Positions 33,091 through 44,440 of a DNA stretch of 64,000 nucleotides are shown here, in pieces. Each line of letters begins with the position of its first letter. The stretch's first letter is position 1. The position numbers were made by a program, and so were the translations under genes. The DNA comes from Macrobrachium rosenbergii. Taxonomy: Eukaryota > Arthropoda > Malacostraca > Decapoda > Palaemonidae. The notes below the pieces were generated by a model. The model saw nothing but the letters and a program-made list of their open reading frames with translations, did no database searches and had not been told where the DNA came from. The DNA lies in contig NC_089749.1 of NCBI RefSeq assembly GCF_040412425.1, forward strand, positions 38,279,570 to 38,343,569, written 5' to 3'.

Positions 33091-33249
33091 GACAGAAGCA
33101 GACACAGACTCTATTGACAGGGTTTCTCAGCTTTTTAAAATGGCTGCCAATTTAATTTCTCCCATGAGTACTGTACTGCTATTTTCCAAAAGTTAGTAAG
33201 ACATGCAGGTTTTCCTTCAATGCTGTGACTAAGCTAGTCCTCATGCCCC

Positions 33250-34720
33250 TCAGAATATAGGACAATTTAAATTACCCCTGTTTTATCTACAGTTTTTGAG
33301 AAGCTGCTCTCTAAACATCTTTGTGGATTTGTTGAGGAAAATAACCAGCTACCGGCATTATGATCCACACCTGTCAATATCTACAGTTTTGCAGAGTGCT
33401 CTTGATGAGGGTGCAGAGGCATGCATGGTTGGTTTAGATTTTAGTCCAAGCCACTGAATGAGTTAATCATAAAGTACCTATCTACACCAAGCTTATTGGG
33501 AATGAGCGGATCATTTATCAATGTTTTAAATAAAATTTTAAAAGGCAGAACCCAAAGGATCTGTGTTGATGTCCAGTACAGTAGCTTTAGTAATGTCTTT
33601 TCAAGTGTTCCTGAAAGTAGTGTTCTTATACCTTTGCTATTTATTATCTATACTAGTGGCATGTGACACGGTCTGGAGGTGGGCGTAGAATGACGGGAAC
33701 AAGTTCCGCAGACGAAAACAAACCTAACCTTTCCTAGAATGCCACATCTTTGACCTAACTAGACCTTGCCTTCCTAACTCACTTATGACGTCATGCCCTG
33801 ACTAGGGAGGCTTCTCCCCCCAAGTAACACTAAACATTGGATAGGTCTGATCCCGTCATTCTGCAAACTACCCAAAGTCTGGAGACAGATTACCTAAGCT
33901 AATGATGCACTCTTCTAATTGTTGTTCCTTCTTAGTGCCTTAGGTCTGTCACTGCGGAATCCTTGAACAGAGATCTGGGATGTATTCAAGAGTGGAGCAG
34001 GCTTTGAGCATGAAGCTTAACCCTCCTAAAACTCCAGGTACATGCTGTATTGTAGATAATGGATCCAGAACACTTTTGCCTTTGCATCCTGATTTACATT
34101 TAAATGATATTGTTTTAAATGTCAGTGACTTTTAAGATTTTGAATAAGAAATTGACTTTTGAGAAGCATATACATAAAACTGCTTCTGCTGTTGCTCAAA
34201 ATAAGTTGGTATCTTGCAGAAATGTTGCTTCCATTGTTTCTCAGTAAATTGGTATCTTGCAGATATCTTTTTGAATGTCTCATGATGATGCTATTTAAGT
34301 GTTTTAACTCTTTTTCTTCTTCCTTGCTTGGAATGCTGTTCTCCAGTGTGATCTTCAGGTATTAACTCTTGGACAAAGTTATGTCATCAGTCTAGTTTAT
34401 TTTGCCAACTCCTAATGTTGACTTGTGGCATAAACATGAAGTGAGTTCATAAGTTTGTTGCATAAATTGTACTCCAATAACACACATCCTCTGCATTCTT
34501 CTTTCTCTGGCCCACCTGATTTTGCTTGCAACAGTGGGCAAGCTGCTGCTGCAAACAGTGTGTAATTTTCTAGTGACAGGTTGAATACTACTCAGTTTGC
34601 AAGTTTTACTTTAGATAAAACTTCACTATGGAATAGTTTGCCTATACAGTTGTGGAATCTGACTTACAAATGCTTAAGTGAAGAACAAATTCATGCCTGC
34701 TTTCTGTTGATGTCTCCTGA
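33250..34720 (+). pseudogene. Degenerate Jockey-like RT, plus strand
   Basis: Pieces include TPVLSTVFEKLLSKHLCGF, SVPESSVLIPLLFIIYTSGM (compare the SGVPQGSVLGPLLF motif of non-LTR RTs), a FEKHIHKTASAVAQNK stretch and TQFASFTLDKTSLWNSLPIQ (C-terminal LWN-x-LP block). Many stops, several frames, and about 240 bp of unrelated sequence at 33,663-33,905. A separate copy from the minus-strand fragment next to it. Confidence 0.65.
33663..33905. mobile_element. Possible MITE inside the RT remnant
   Basis: Interrupts the RT similarity. The ends share imperfect inverted words: TCTGGAGGTGGGCGTAGAAT then GACGGGA on the left and, in reverse complement on the right, TCTCCAGACTTTGGG then AGAATGACGGGA. No clear target duplication. 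Assignment is tentative. Confidence 0.3.
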
Positions 34721-34970
34721 TTTCAGAAATAATGGCGTATTATTTTCTATACCCTCATATTTATTTATCACCTATTCCTATTACTTGGCTTTCTCTGCAG
34801 ACTAATTCTTCTCTGGAGCCCTCTTGGGTTAGCCACACTAAAGTTGAATCTACAAGCATCCAATGAAAATGTTGACAGAGTTCCTATGCTTAATAAAGTA
34901 AAGCTTCTTGAAAATTAATGTTAAAAGGCATTTTTCAAACTCATTCATACTTACAACAAAATGGCGACAC

Positions 34971-34972
<2 letters not shown>

Positions 34973-35047
<75 letters not shown>
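34973..35047. repeat. (GA)n microsatellite
   Basis: About 37 uninterrupted GA units. Confidence 0.98.
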
Positions 35048-35050
<3 letters not shown>

Positions 35051-36152
35051 CCATACACCAGCTTGACACAACTAGCCTAGCTAAGATAGTTCTGTACATT
35101 AGGTTATTATCAATTACTATTTTTATAAGTTTCTGATTATTACTTAAAAGTGTTATGCAAGCAACCTAAAGGTAAACTGTAAGGTGGTACAAGTCTAATG
35201 ACTTTGATGAAAAAAAGTTTATAGAGATGAAATTAGAAAAAATTACTACATATACAACGAGTTTCTCCTTTAAAGGAGAGGTCTCAGCCCCTTTTAGATA
35301 GTTATACAGAGATTTTACCACGCTTAAATTAGTCACACCTGACAATGTTGGTATAAAAAACTGTGAAACTAGTGACTGAAATGTACATATCCTTTTGTCA
35401 CTTACTGAAAACATTGAAAATGGAGAAGAGGTTACAGTACTCATCATGAGTGGGATAGCGATATCTGCTAAAGCAAACACTATGGACTATAAGTGCAGAG
35501 AACTGCAGGCTCAGGAAAAGTGAAGCTCTTGATTAACCAACACCTAATAACATGACTGACTAAACTGGATAACATGCAATTAGTATACAGTATATAAGAA
35601 AATATAAATCTGCAAAACAAAAAAAGTCAGCCAGCATGGGTTTATTTACAAAATACCCTTTAAAGCTATTAAGATTGTTTGTCATGAAGTTCTGCTTACC
35701 CCTAAAGTGAAAATAATACACAACATTCGGCACATGATTAAAACCATGATGTGTAGTGTTTCTTGCTGAGCTCTTAAGAATGTAAAAATACATTTCTGTT
35801 GAATTAACAGCTTAAATAAGCGACAGGATAACAAGTCTCTACCGAGACAAAGAAAATACCCTTGCAGACAGCTTTTACTGGACTCTTAGCAAATGATATT
35901 CTTGTTTAGGTCTGAAATTAATATCTTTGAATCTGCGTCCACAATGACAATAAGACACTTATAAAGTAGTAGGTTTCTTCAGGGTGAAATGGAGCTTTAA
36001 GTAACTAGCTCCCACTGTATAAAATTTCACTTTAACAATTATTTTTTACCCATAGTTTATATCTAAAAAACATACTTGTTCAATGAAAGTTTCTTAAAAA
36101 TGAAGAATGGGATACTCGAACAATAGTACAAGTTACACAAAACCCAATTTAC
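35048..36152. other. A/T-rich DNA, nothing assigned
   Basis: Short open frames only, no recognised domain. It may be intron sequence if the candidate exon at 36,153-36,371 is real. An AG/GTAAGT-bounded 60-bp stretch on the minus strand near 35,410-35,470 was noted, but its phase does not fit that exon. Confidence 0.4.
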
Positions 36153-36371
36153 CTGCTGTTTGAAAGAACCTTGTTCTATTGCTTCTTTTGCTCTTGCAGG
36201 CATTAACTGTCTGAGGTCATTTGTCACCATTGAAATTATCTGGTTACTAACAACTATTGTATCACAGAAGACCCTTGCATTAGCAGTAGATTTCTTATCC
36301 TGGCGATTCCTAAGAGCAATTTCCAACAGTTGGCTTCCATCCTTTGAGGAAAAGGATGTTGGCAGAAGAGG
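36153..36371 (-). CDS. Candidate host-gene exon, protein not recognised
   Basis: A 219-bp interval (73 codons, phase 0 at both ends) bounded by acceptor CTCTTATTGTTGCAG and donor CAG/GTAAAT on the minus strand. The product has PLLPTSFSSKDGSQLLEIAL, RNRQDKKSTANARVFCDTIV, VSNQIISMVTNDLRQLMPAR and AKEAIEQGSFKQQ: a charged helical-looking sequence with no repeats or transposon motifs. Codon use and composition differ from the A/T-rich surroundings. I do not recognise the family. It is the only stretch that looks like an ordinary host coding exon; the rest of the gene would lie in other exons, possibly outside the window. Confidence 0.45.
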
Positions 36372-37046
36372 CTGCAACAATAAGAGAAGCAAATTATCAC
36401 AAATACACATCTCAGTGTAATAACATTATAACCTTATTCTTCTATTAATGCTAGTGATAACATTACTAACTCTATTTTCAATTACTATGTTTGTTAAATC
36501 ATTTCCCATCTTGCACAGCCTCTTGTTTCAAGTCATTTCTATTTTTATTAAGCTTCTTCTTTAAATTCATTTCCTATCTTACCAGCCACTTATTTTAGAG
36601 TATAACAACTTTCTCATTAGGGTACAACCCTTCGCATATCCAACTTTCTTAATACAAATCCCTACTTTTAAAATATCACACCATAAGGCACAACTCACAA
36701 GGACCACAGGTTAGCTTTTTTTTTTTAGCCATTGAACACGCTTCACACATGCTACTTTCCAGGTTTTGCATTGAAGTTTCAAGGATTTATGTGGTCACCA
36801 CACGGCAAGCTAGTACTACAAAAAGATTCTGAAAAAGAAACACTGTTGTGGCTGCTACTACAATACAAAAAGTAACGTCATCGTAAGAGATTGCATTGAG
36901 TTCATAAAATTATAGAGAACAAAAATGAGAGGCAGTTTCACTTGCTTTAACAATTATTATGAATGCACAATGCTAAATTTTGTAATTATTTTAGGATTAT
37001 CAAGAACACCTTGATTATTTACTGCCTTAGTTAATTGAAAGTAAAA
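36372..37046. other. A/T-rich DNA, nothing assigned
   Basis: Low-complexity and A/T-rich, with no coding or repeat feature I can name. Confidence 0.4.
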
Positions 37047-37227
37047 AGAAATGAAACAACCAAGAGAAAAAGTATGCCACTTACTGAACATCTTGCAATC
37101 ACTGTAAGGTAAGAAATATTATTATCTCCATTTTTAGTTTTCTGTAAAGAAAAACTATTGTGCCAGCTTTGCCTGTCTGTCAGCATTTTCTTCTGTCTGA
37201 ACTTTATTCTGTCCGTCCTCAGATCTT

Positions 37228-37327
37228 AAAACTACTGAGGATAGAGGGCTGCAAATTGGTGTGTTGATCATTCACCTTCCAATCATCAAACATACCAAAT
37301 TGCAGCCCTATAGCCTCAGTAGTTTTT
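37228..37327. repeat. Hairpin repeat with about 43-bp stem
   Basis: AAAACTACTGAGGATAGAGG, GCTGCAAATTGGTGTGTTGA on the left pairs with ATCAAACATACCAAATTGCA, GCCCTATAGCCTCAGTAGTT on the right, leaving a loop of about 15-20 nt. The sequence around it (CTTCTGGCAACAATATGGGA, GGTTAAAGTTTCATGGGCCG) resembles a repeat I associate with decapod genomes; that link is from memory. Confidence 0.75.
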
Positions 37328-37483
37328 ATATTATTTGAGGTTAAAGTTAGCCATAATCATGCTTCTGGCAACAATATGGGATAGGCCACCACCAGGCCAC
37401 GGTTAAAGTTTCATGGGCCGCGTTCATACAGCATTATACCAGGATCATCAAAAGATAGATCTGTTTTCAGTGGCCTTGATTAC

Positions 37484-37822
37484 AGTAAACCACCTGTATT
37501 CTCGGACTCACCTATTCGCAGATTTCTCTGTGGAATGTGTATACACATTATTCACAGAAAATTCGCCAATTCGCGGTATTTTTCACTGTGAAATACTCGC
37601 TAATTACTGTACTGTATTTTCCTATAATTTTCATGACTAAATGCACTTTTTGTGATAAAACTATTACAATTCTCAGGTATAAACATTTTTAGAGGGTTTT
37701 TGTGTTTTAACTATCAAAACAGGCAATTCTAAGTGTTTTTAGCGGGGTTTTAAGTATTCGTGGATTTTAGCTATTTGCAGGGGGGTGTGGTACAAATCCC
37801 CCATGAATAAAGGGGGTTTACT
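37484..37822. mobile_element. pogo/Tigger-like MITE
   Basis: Begins CAGTAAACCACCTGTATTC and ends GAATAAAGGGGGTTTACT, an inverted repeat of about 20 bp, flanked by TA. Internal sequence ATTCGCGG, AATTCGCCAATTCGC and ATTCGTGGATTTTAGCTATT is typical of the short pogo-type elements with CAGT ends. About 340 bp, no transposase. Confidence 0.75.
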
Positions 37823-38588
37823 ATATATAAGAAACTTTGGCACATTTTTTACTTATTTTAATAACCATTACAAAATTACAGAAAGGACAAGCATCAGAAA
37901 AATCTGTGGTGCAGTCGAAGTGGGATCCACGTGAGTTGCACTCAGTGACAGGATGGTGACAAGTTTTGTGGATGATGCCACATGTTGTGACAGACACTCT
38001 GACAGCTTTCATTTTGTGGCTCATGTGAGTTTCTCTAAAAAGTTTCCATTCAAATTATGATTGTCCACAACCTCCCATTTTTTTTTGTTTGTGGTGTGGC
38101 TGTGGTCTGCATGAGTTGGGCCTAAATGAGTGTGTGAACTATTGGTCCTGGTGAGTTTTTTATGTTGACAGAAATCCACTTGCAAATGCCACATAGCATA
38201 GGTGTATTTAAAATGTATGATGGCATATTTGTAATATGTTATTTACTGAGTGTATTAAGAGACAGTATAAAAAGAAATGAGACAACCATGAAAAATAATA
38301 CCAGATGAGGAATGTCTTGCAATCACTGTAAGGTAAGTAAAATCATTATTACAATTATTATTTACTAATAACCATTACAAAATGACTGAAAGTATGCGGC
38401 ACTGGAAAAATCTTTGGTACAGTTGTAGCGTGACCTGTGTGAGTTACACTCAGTGACAGATCAGTAGCAAGTTTTGTGGATGATACCAACTACATGTTGC
38501 AACAGATGCTGTGACTGTTTTTAGTTTGTGGCCCATGTGAGTTACTCTCATTAGCTTCCACGTAAAGTCAAAAGTGTCCACAAGCTCA

Positions 38589-38622
<34 letters not shown>

Positions 38623-38720
38623 TGGTGCTGCTCTGGCCCATGTTAGTTGACCTGCTGGCCTCAGTGAGTTTGTTATGCGAACAGTATCCATTTGCAAACA
38701 TCCAATGGTACCGTTGTATT

Positions 38721-39859
38721 TAAAATAATGATAATTTCAATTAAAAGATTATATTGCATGTATTATCATATTACTGTACTATCGTATTGTAAAATAAGAA
38801 CAAGGTGATCATGCACCAGTTGAATTCTGGTAATTAGTCTCAAAATCATCAGCTGAGTGAGTTTTACCAACATCCTCATTGCCATGTGTATATTAACAGG
38901 GCTGGGTTTAAGAATGCAGCTAACCTTTATAAATGAAGTAAATTTTAAATGAAGTAAAGGTGTGATTTCACCAGTTTTGAGTATTTCTTTAGCCTGTTCC
39001 AGTACGTTTTGCAGTTTCGTATACTTCCTGAAGGCCTTCAGCACTGTGTGAAGAATGAATCATTTCGTTTCCATTTTTACTCATGGAAGTCACCAATGAG
39101 AATTAAGTTTTTAACAAGTCAAAAACTGTAACTCTTAACAAACATGCAATAGTTATGGTAAATATGATCACCAAACAGCTATTTCTCAATTTGATTGTTT
39201 ATGTCAGTACTTGCTGTTGTTTATGCCAGGTTTTGTAAGAAATGGTTTGTGGTTGCTAATCATAAGAAATAGTGATGAATTATTAGACAAGTCATAAGTT
39301 TTGCAAGCCTAGTTGAATGTATGACAATTCGCATTTAGCTTACCGAAAACGAAACATGCATATTAAGCCTAGCAGAGTACAGTATAATCTACCAAAAACG
39401 AAACTCACATTAAGCACACACAGCCTAATGTAATCTATCAAAAATGCAACTTGCACTATACAGGAAATATGTAGTAAAGTCAGGTTTTGGGGACAAAATC
39501 TGAAGGGTCACATGATACATGGGATCAGTAATAGTGGTTCTTTGGATGCTATATATTTTTGACTTTTATGGAATGTTTTGTTGGAAATAAAATGTGCTAG
39601 TGTATTTATGGTTTTAATTATCCCACTATTTCATTATTTACTATTTCATTTATTAGTTTCTCACTCTATGAATAAGCTGCATTAATATTCATGTTTTTCA
39701 TGCAATAGTAATGTCTGATTACAGGGCGCCGCTCCATACACCACTCTGAGAGCAAGATTCAATTCTAAAATCTACAAAATTCCAAAAACCAACACACAGC
39801 TGGCCCAGCACAAGTAGGCCTATGCAATGCAGGACTGGGGAAGAATCAAGTTTTACAAA
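38721..39859. other. A/T-rich DNA, nothing assigned
   Basis: Contains weak direct repeats AATCTACCAAAAACGAAAC and AATCTATCAAAAATGCAAC (near 39,330-39,450). No coding evidence. Confidence 0.4.
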
Positions 39860-41965
39860 AGGAAATCAAAGTGAAGAGAACCTTTAAGCTCTGGCAAAAG
39901 GCAAAAAGGAAAAATGAAGATATTTACTGAGAAAACAGAAGGAAGGCATAAATGCAGAGGATCAAGTGAAAGAGTTGGGAGGAATGGAATCAGAATCTCA
40001 ACAAAGCAGATTGCAGGGAAAATATTCAGGATAGTACAGGAGATGGGGAATGATGGAAAAGACATGAAAAGTGCAGTATACAAAAGATGAAAACAGAGAA
40101 AACGTTGAAAATATACTATACTTGAACGACCGATGCAGTATTTTGATCATTTCTAAGTGCAGGGCTAAAAGGACACTTAGGAAGAAGTAAAATGGAAAAG
40201 CATCTCACCACCATGAATAAAGGGGACTTGCTCATAGAAGAGGGAGGGTCACTGAAGAGCTGACTAGAATACAGTCAAACCCCAGGATTCGCAGGGGATA
40301 GGGACCACAACCACCAGCGAATAGCTAAAATCCACAAATACTTTACGTCCCCCCCCCCAAACACTTATAACCGCATAGTTTTGATAACTCAGACACCAAA
40401 GATCCCCCTAAAAATGTTTATAACAGCCTGTTTTAATAGTTCAAACACCAAATGTGTACTTTAAACTATCATCCTAAAACACTTTAATAACATTTCAAAG
40501 CCATCTTACAACATTGGTATTAAAAATATATGGGTTACAGTTAAGTGTAAAAACTTAAGTTACCCCCTATACCCAAAGACATCCATTTTCCCTCATACAG
40601 TATTCAAGCTGACCCATTTTCTTTTTTCCGTAATAGGGGAGACATTGGTAATTCACAAGTTAATTATGTACCTAAATATATCAATATACATTGAAAAACA
40701 TATACCTTTTATTGATATTTTACTATTTACATCAATGTTAATACAGTATCTGATAATTAGTAAATCATTTTATCAAAAAATATATTCATTCATGAAAATA
40801 TGAAAATAACAGTAATTAGTGAATATTTCTTGATGAAAAAATCTGCGAATTACTGAATTTTCTGAGAATAATTTGGGGATAAGTTCCACAGAAAAATCCA
40901 CGAATCAGTGAAGCTGCGAATCCTGAATTGTGAACAGGCGGGGGTCAACTGTATATGAAACCCATCAAATGAAGATATAGGTCCAGAAGAGTGGGAAAAG
41001 ATTCACAACAATATGAAGTGGAAAATGGGATGCACTACAATGCAGCAATTATAGAGGAGTAACACCATTTTACACCTCAGGATTGTGCTGGGGGAAGGGC
41101 CAACGAATTTGTTTAAAATTGATAGTGGTCTGTTCAGTTTCATGTCAGAAAGAAGAACAGGAGAGATCTATATTAGGTAACTACAACAGAACTGCCATGC
41201 AAAGAGGCATTTAACAGAGCACCAAACGAACTATGAGATGAACACTACAAAGGCAAAAAGTACACAAAAGACTCATTAACTAGTGATATTACTTTACCTT
41301 ACCATAAGATCAAGAGTGCAAAAAGTGGCAGGTGTATTAGAAGAATTACAGATAAATGTTGGCATCCATCCAGGATTACACTTCAGCCCTTAGCTGTTTA
41401 CCAGATTAATGGAGAAAACTACAACAGAATGCAGAATGGCATGCTCTGGAATCAGCTGTATGCTATGACCTAATAGCAAAAGCAGCAACAGGGGAAGGGA
41501 TTGCAGAAGTTTTCATGAGATAACAGGGTGGATGGACAAGAGAGGACTTAAAATCATCTTCAACATAAAAAAAAAACTTTTATGGTGACAGCAAAGGAAA
41601 AATTTCTCAGGAAAGTGACCATGCATACGTGGGGAAGGGTGTGGGCATGAACTTAGTACTGAGCACTAAATCACTACACACCTGAAGTTAGTGGTTTGCA
41701 ATGCCTGAAATGTATGAGGCAGAAAGAAATGATATTTGCACAGGGAAAATAGACAGTGATATCAAGGACACGTGATCAGAAAGGAGGAAGAACCTTTGGT
41801 AAGAAAAGTGGTATATACGGAAATTGCAGAACAAAGTCCCATAGGAAGGGCCAGAAAATCCAGGAAAATGGGCATAAATGAAGACCTACACCAGATGGGA
41901 ATTTGGCCAAAAAATGCACAATAGCCAGCTTCTAATAAAACCAAGAGAACAAATAATCCTATCCA
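39860..41965 (+). pseudogene. Degenerate non-LTR retrotransposon (RTE-like) polyprotein
   Basis: Plus-strand pieces in the order expected of an RT: LWQKAKRKNEDIY (linker), SWEEWNQNLNKADC, then after an inserted MITE, LGEGPTNLFKIDSGLFSFMS, INVGIHPGLHFSP (compare VGVHQGSVLSP), ITGWMDKRGLKIIFNIKK (compare the thumb region) and a C-terminal GHVIRKEEEPLVRKVVY with PIGRARKSRKMGINEDL. Numerous stops. The GHV-x-R and GR-x-RKS tail is common in arthropod RTE-type RTs. Family assignment is approximate. Confidence 0.6.
40272..40957. mobile_element. pogo/Tigger-like MITE inside the RT remnant
   Basis: Starts ACAGTCAAACCCCAGGATTC and ends GGCGGGGGTCAACTGTA, with flanking TA. Internal words GAATAGCTAAAATCCACAAA and ATCAGTGAAGCTGCGAATCC link it to the element at 37,484. 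About 685 bp. It splits the non-LTR remnant. Confidence 0.65.
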
Positions 41966-42819
41966 ATTTATCACATTCTATACACAAACTAAAAACTGGA
42001 GCATACAGAGGACAATGTGAACATATAAGTGTGGTCTAAATGGATTACTACACCCTTTCATTACCCCTCTTTCAGAGGTTCTTAGTTTATGATTCTGGTG
42101 ACAGATGAATCAGAGTAACACGCGGATACAAAAGCATTATAGCTATCAGGTGACTACTGTCCTTCCAAAGGCAACAGTTCTTGTTACAGTTAAACTCTTT
42201 GTTGAAACAAGATTGCATTCAAGTAAACATTTATTAAAAAACATGAATATAAAGAGAATATTTCACAATTTTACCAGTAGATAAGATGCATAGCTTTATT
42301 CACAATGAGTTCATGTCTATATTATTTCCACACAATAAAAAATATGATTTCAAGTGCGTAATTTCTGGATATAACAGTACAACCTTAACTACAACCAACA
42401 AATTTTACGCATGCTGTATTTCTTGCAAGTAGAAAGCAGATTTTCTAAATTCAAGAAAGAATTATGTGGGATATGTATGGTGTGGCTGCTCTGAAGAGTG
42501 TAGGCTACCTTCAAGATAGAAAAAGCCATGGGCCCAATCAATATAATTCATATTCTTTTTGAGATACTTGCAACACTTACCACAACATCCATTACACTGC
42601 TACAGTGCAACATCTTCAGGAAAACTAAACTACAGAGGGGTTAGCAAAGGTAATTATGGACCAAGCTCTCACATGGGAATACATGAAGATAAAATATAGT
42701 ACTGTAATTACTTCATTTTAAAGTTACAATAAATGAAACATATTCTACATAAAACAAACAAAAACAGAACCACATGACAACCATGCAAGAGGAGCATGTT
42801 CTAAGGGGGTGGGCAGGTC
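41966..42819. other. A/T-rich DNA, nothing assigned
   Basis: No coding or structural feature recognised. Confidence 0.4.
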
Positions 42820-42989
42820 ATATCACAGCCTATGACTATGGTCTGTTATTTTTTTACATGTTGGTAGAGATCTTTTGGCTTCTAGTTGTGTTTAATGTTG
42901 GTTTATGTAATAATATGTTGACATCTATGGCAATTTTTTAAGGGTGTAGTATAGTGCTTTCAACTAGTTTCAAGAGAGATGGCTTCTGG

Positions 42990-43180
42990 TCATGCTTGTC
43001 CACATAGTGTTGGAAGGTTGCTCCATTGTTCTAGTGAGCCTGCAAACATTGTTTAAATGTGAGTCTGACCAATGTATGTCATGGTGGGGGACTAGCAGGT
43101 ACCCTCCTGAAATGTGACTTTATAGACAATGTTGGTCCTGTTGTTGTTCATTATCACAGCTGCTGTAAGGTTTGGTTTGC
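42990..43180 (-). pseudogene. GIY-YIG-like endonuclease remnant of the Penelope-like element
   Basis: Minus-strand translation includes NIVYKVTFQEGTC, then SPTMTYIGQT. The paired VYK and YIG boxes fit the Penelope GIY-YIG domain. A stop separates the two. The same tail, further decayed, lies on the plus strand at 44,083-44,340. Confidence 0.6.
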
Positions 43181-44080
43181 TGTAGATCCTCGATGTTATT
43201 TTCCTATGTGGGGATTTTGCCTTGTTCCTCTCTTAATTATGTAAGTGATGTTCTTCTTGTATTCAAAGTGCGGAAAGTGTGGAATGTAGTCAGTCTGATG
43301 TTAGATGACTATGTTCCTGCTTTGATTCTGTTCTTCCTATTTTTGGTAGTTTCTTTGAAGAACGTCCATTCTCTTTTTGGTCATATCCCTGATCAACTTG
43401 TCCGGGAAACTGTTGTGGTTAGCATTTGCTGTATCCTTTCAATTTCAAGGTGAGTTTCCCACCACATGGAGCAGTGAATGGTCACTCTTTTAATGTAACT
43501 GTCGACCACTGAGCGCTGGTATGCTGTGAGGGATTTTCCCCACACACTGAGGAATCTACCAGCATTTGTCACTTTTGTTTCAAATCTATGTTTTTTCTGT
43601 GTATGTAGGATATCTAGGAAGGGTAGAGCCCTGTTCTTACTGTATTCTCTTGTAAAGTTCAGGTTTGAGTTTCTCTGGAGACCATTGGCTAGTCCTTTAC
43701 TTCATCTCTGTTCTTTATGGCTTGAAAGGTATCACTGATGTATCTTGCATAAATGCATGGTTTACAATAGTCTTTAAAAGTTGCTTCCTCTATGTAATCA
43801 AATTAGGCATTGTCAAATAAGACACCTATAGGGCTCCCAATGGCTACACCATCATTTTGGCAGTATAGGTCACCCTTGTGAGATATCAACAAGGTTTCTT
43901 TGGTACATGCTTCTTAATGGGTTTCAAAGAGGTTTTCTGGTATAGGTACTGGCTCCTTATCTTAGTGAAAAACTCCATCCACGATTTTTTTAATTGCTTG
44001 GTTGATCGGGACATTAGCAAAAAGGCTTTTAACACCCTAACATGCTGCGATACCATAGAACAACACCGCCAGTCTTGAGA
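43180..44080 (-). pseudogene. Penelope-like reverse transcriptase
   Basis: Translation gives SLFANVPINQAIKKIV-type sequence near 44,000, then YCQNDGVAIGSPIGVLFDNA near 43,820-43,870 (compare DGVAMGSPLGVLFAN) and KPCIYARYISDTF near 43,750, where Penelope RTs have YIDDTF. So one catalytic Asp is Ser. Then scattered blocks and stops. Confidence 0.75.
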
Positions 44081-44082
44081 AA

Positions 44083-44440
44083 AAGAAAGAACCAACATTG
44101 TCAATACACTCCATGTCAAGAGGGTACATGCTAGTCCACAGTCATGACATACATTGGTTACACTTCACACTACTCATACAATGTTTGCTGGCTCAAGGGA
44201 ACAATGGAACAATCTTCCAACACCAAGGACAAGCATCACCAAAAGCCATCTCTCTCTTGGAACTAATTGAAAGCACTACAGTACTTACAAAATTTTCACA
44301 GATGCATTTTAACAGATGTCCACATATTACTACATAAACCAACATTGAACACAACTAGAACCGACATATCTCTACCAGCATGTAGAAAAATAACAAGACC
44401 ATAACCATTGGCTACGATATCATAGACACCACCTAGTACA
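44083..44440 (+). repeat. Inverted copy of the Penelope-like 3' end
   Basis: In reverse complement it matches 42,820-43,140: GTTATTTTTCTACATG, TGGTAGAGAT, CTAGTTGTGTTCAATGTTGG, TTTATGTAGTAATATG. Roughly 80 percent alike by eye. Confidence 0.8.

Larger units (their letters stand above)
37047..38720. repeat. Tandem duplication of a roughly 515-bp unit, first copy interrupted
   Basis: The words GAAATGA or GAAATGAAACAACCA, CTTGCAATCACTGTAAGGTAA, ACCATTACAAAAT, CACTCAGTGACAG, CAAGTTTTGTGGATGAT and GTCCACAA occur in the same order from 37,047 and again from about 38,264. In the first copy the hairpin repeat and a MITE (about 37,145-37,822) lie between the CTGTAAGG and ACCATTAC words. Divergence between the copies is substantial. 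The second copy has a poly-T run of about 31 near 38,591-38,621. Confidence 0.7.
42820..44440 (-). mobile_element. Penelope-like element with an inverted partial copy of its 3' end
   Basis: Minus strand: RT blocks at about 43,700-44,080, a linker, and a GIY-YIG-type endonuclease region at 43,180-42,990. Sequence 42,820-43,140 is repeated in inverse orientation at 44,083-44,440. A partial inverted second copy is a known arrangement of Penelope-like elements. No intact frame. Confidence 0.75.

Noticed and set aside
35160..35480. Minus-strand open frame and a 60-bp AG/GTAAGT-bounded candidate exon
   Set aside because: The phase does not match the candidate exon at 36,153-36,371, and the sequence has no recognisable domain.
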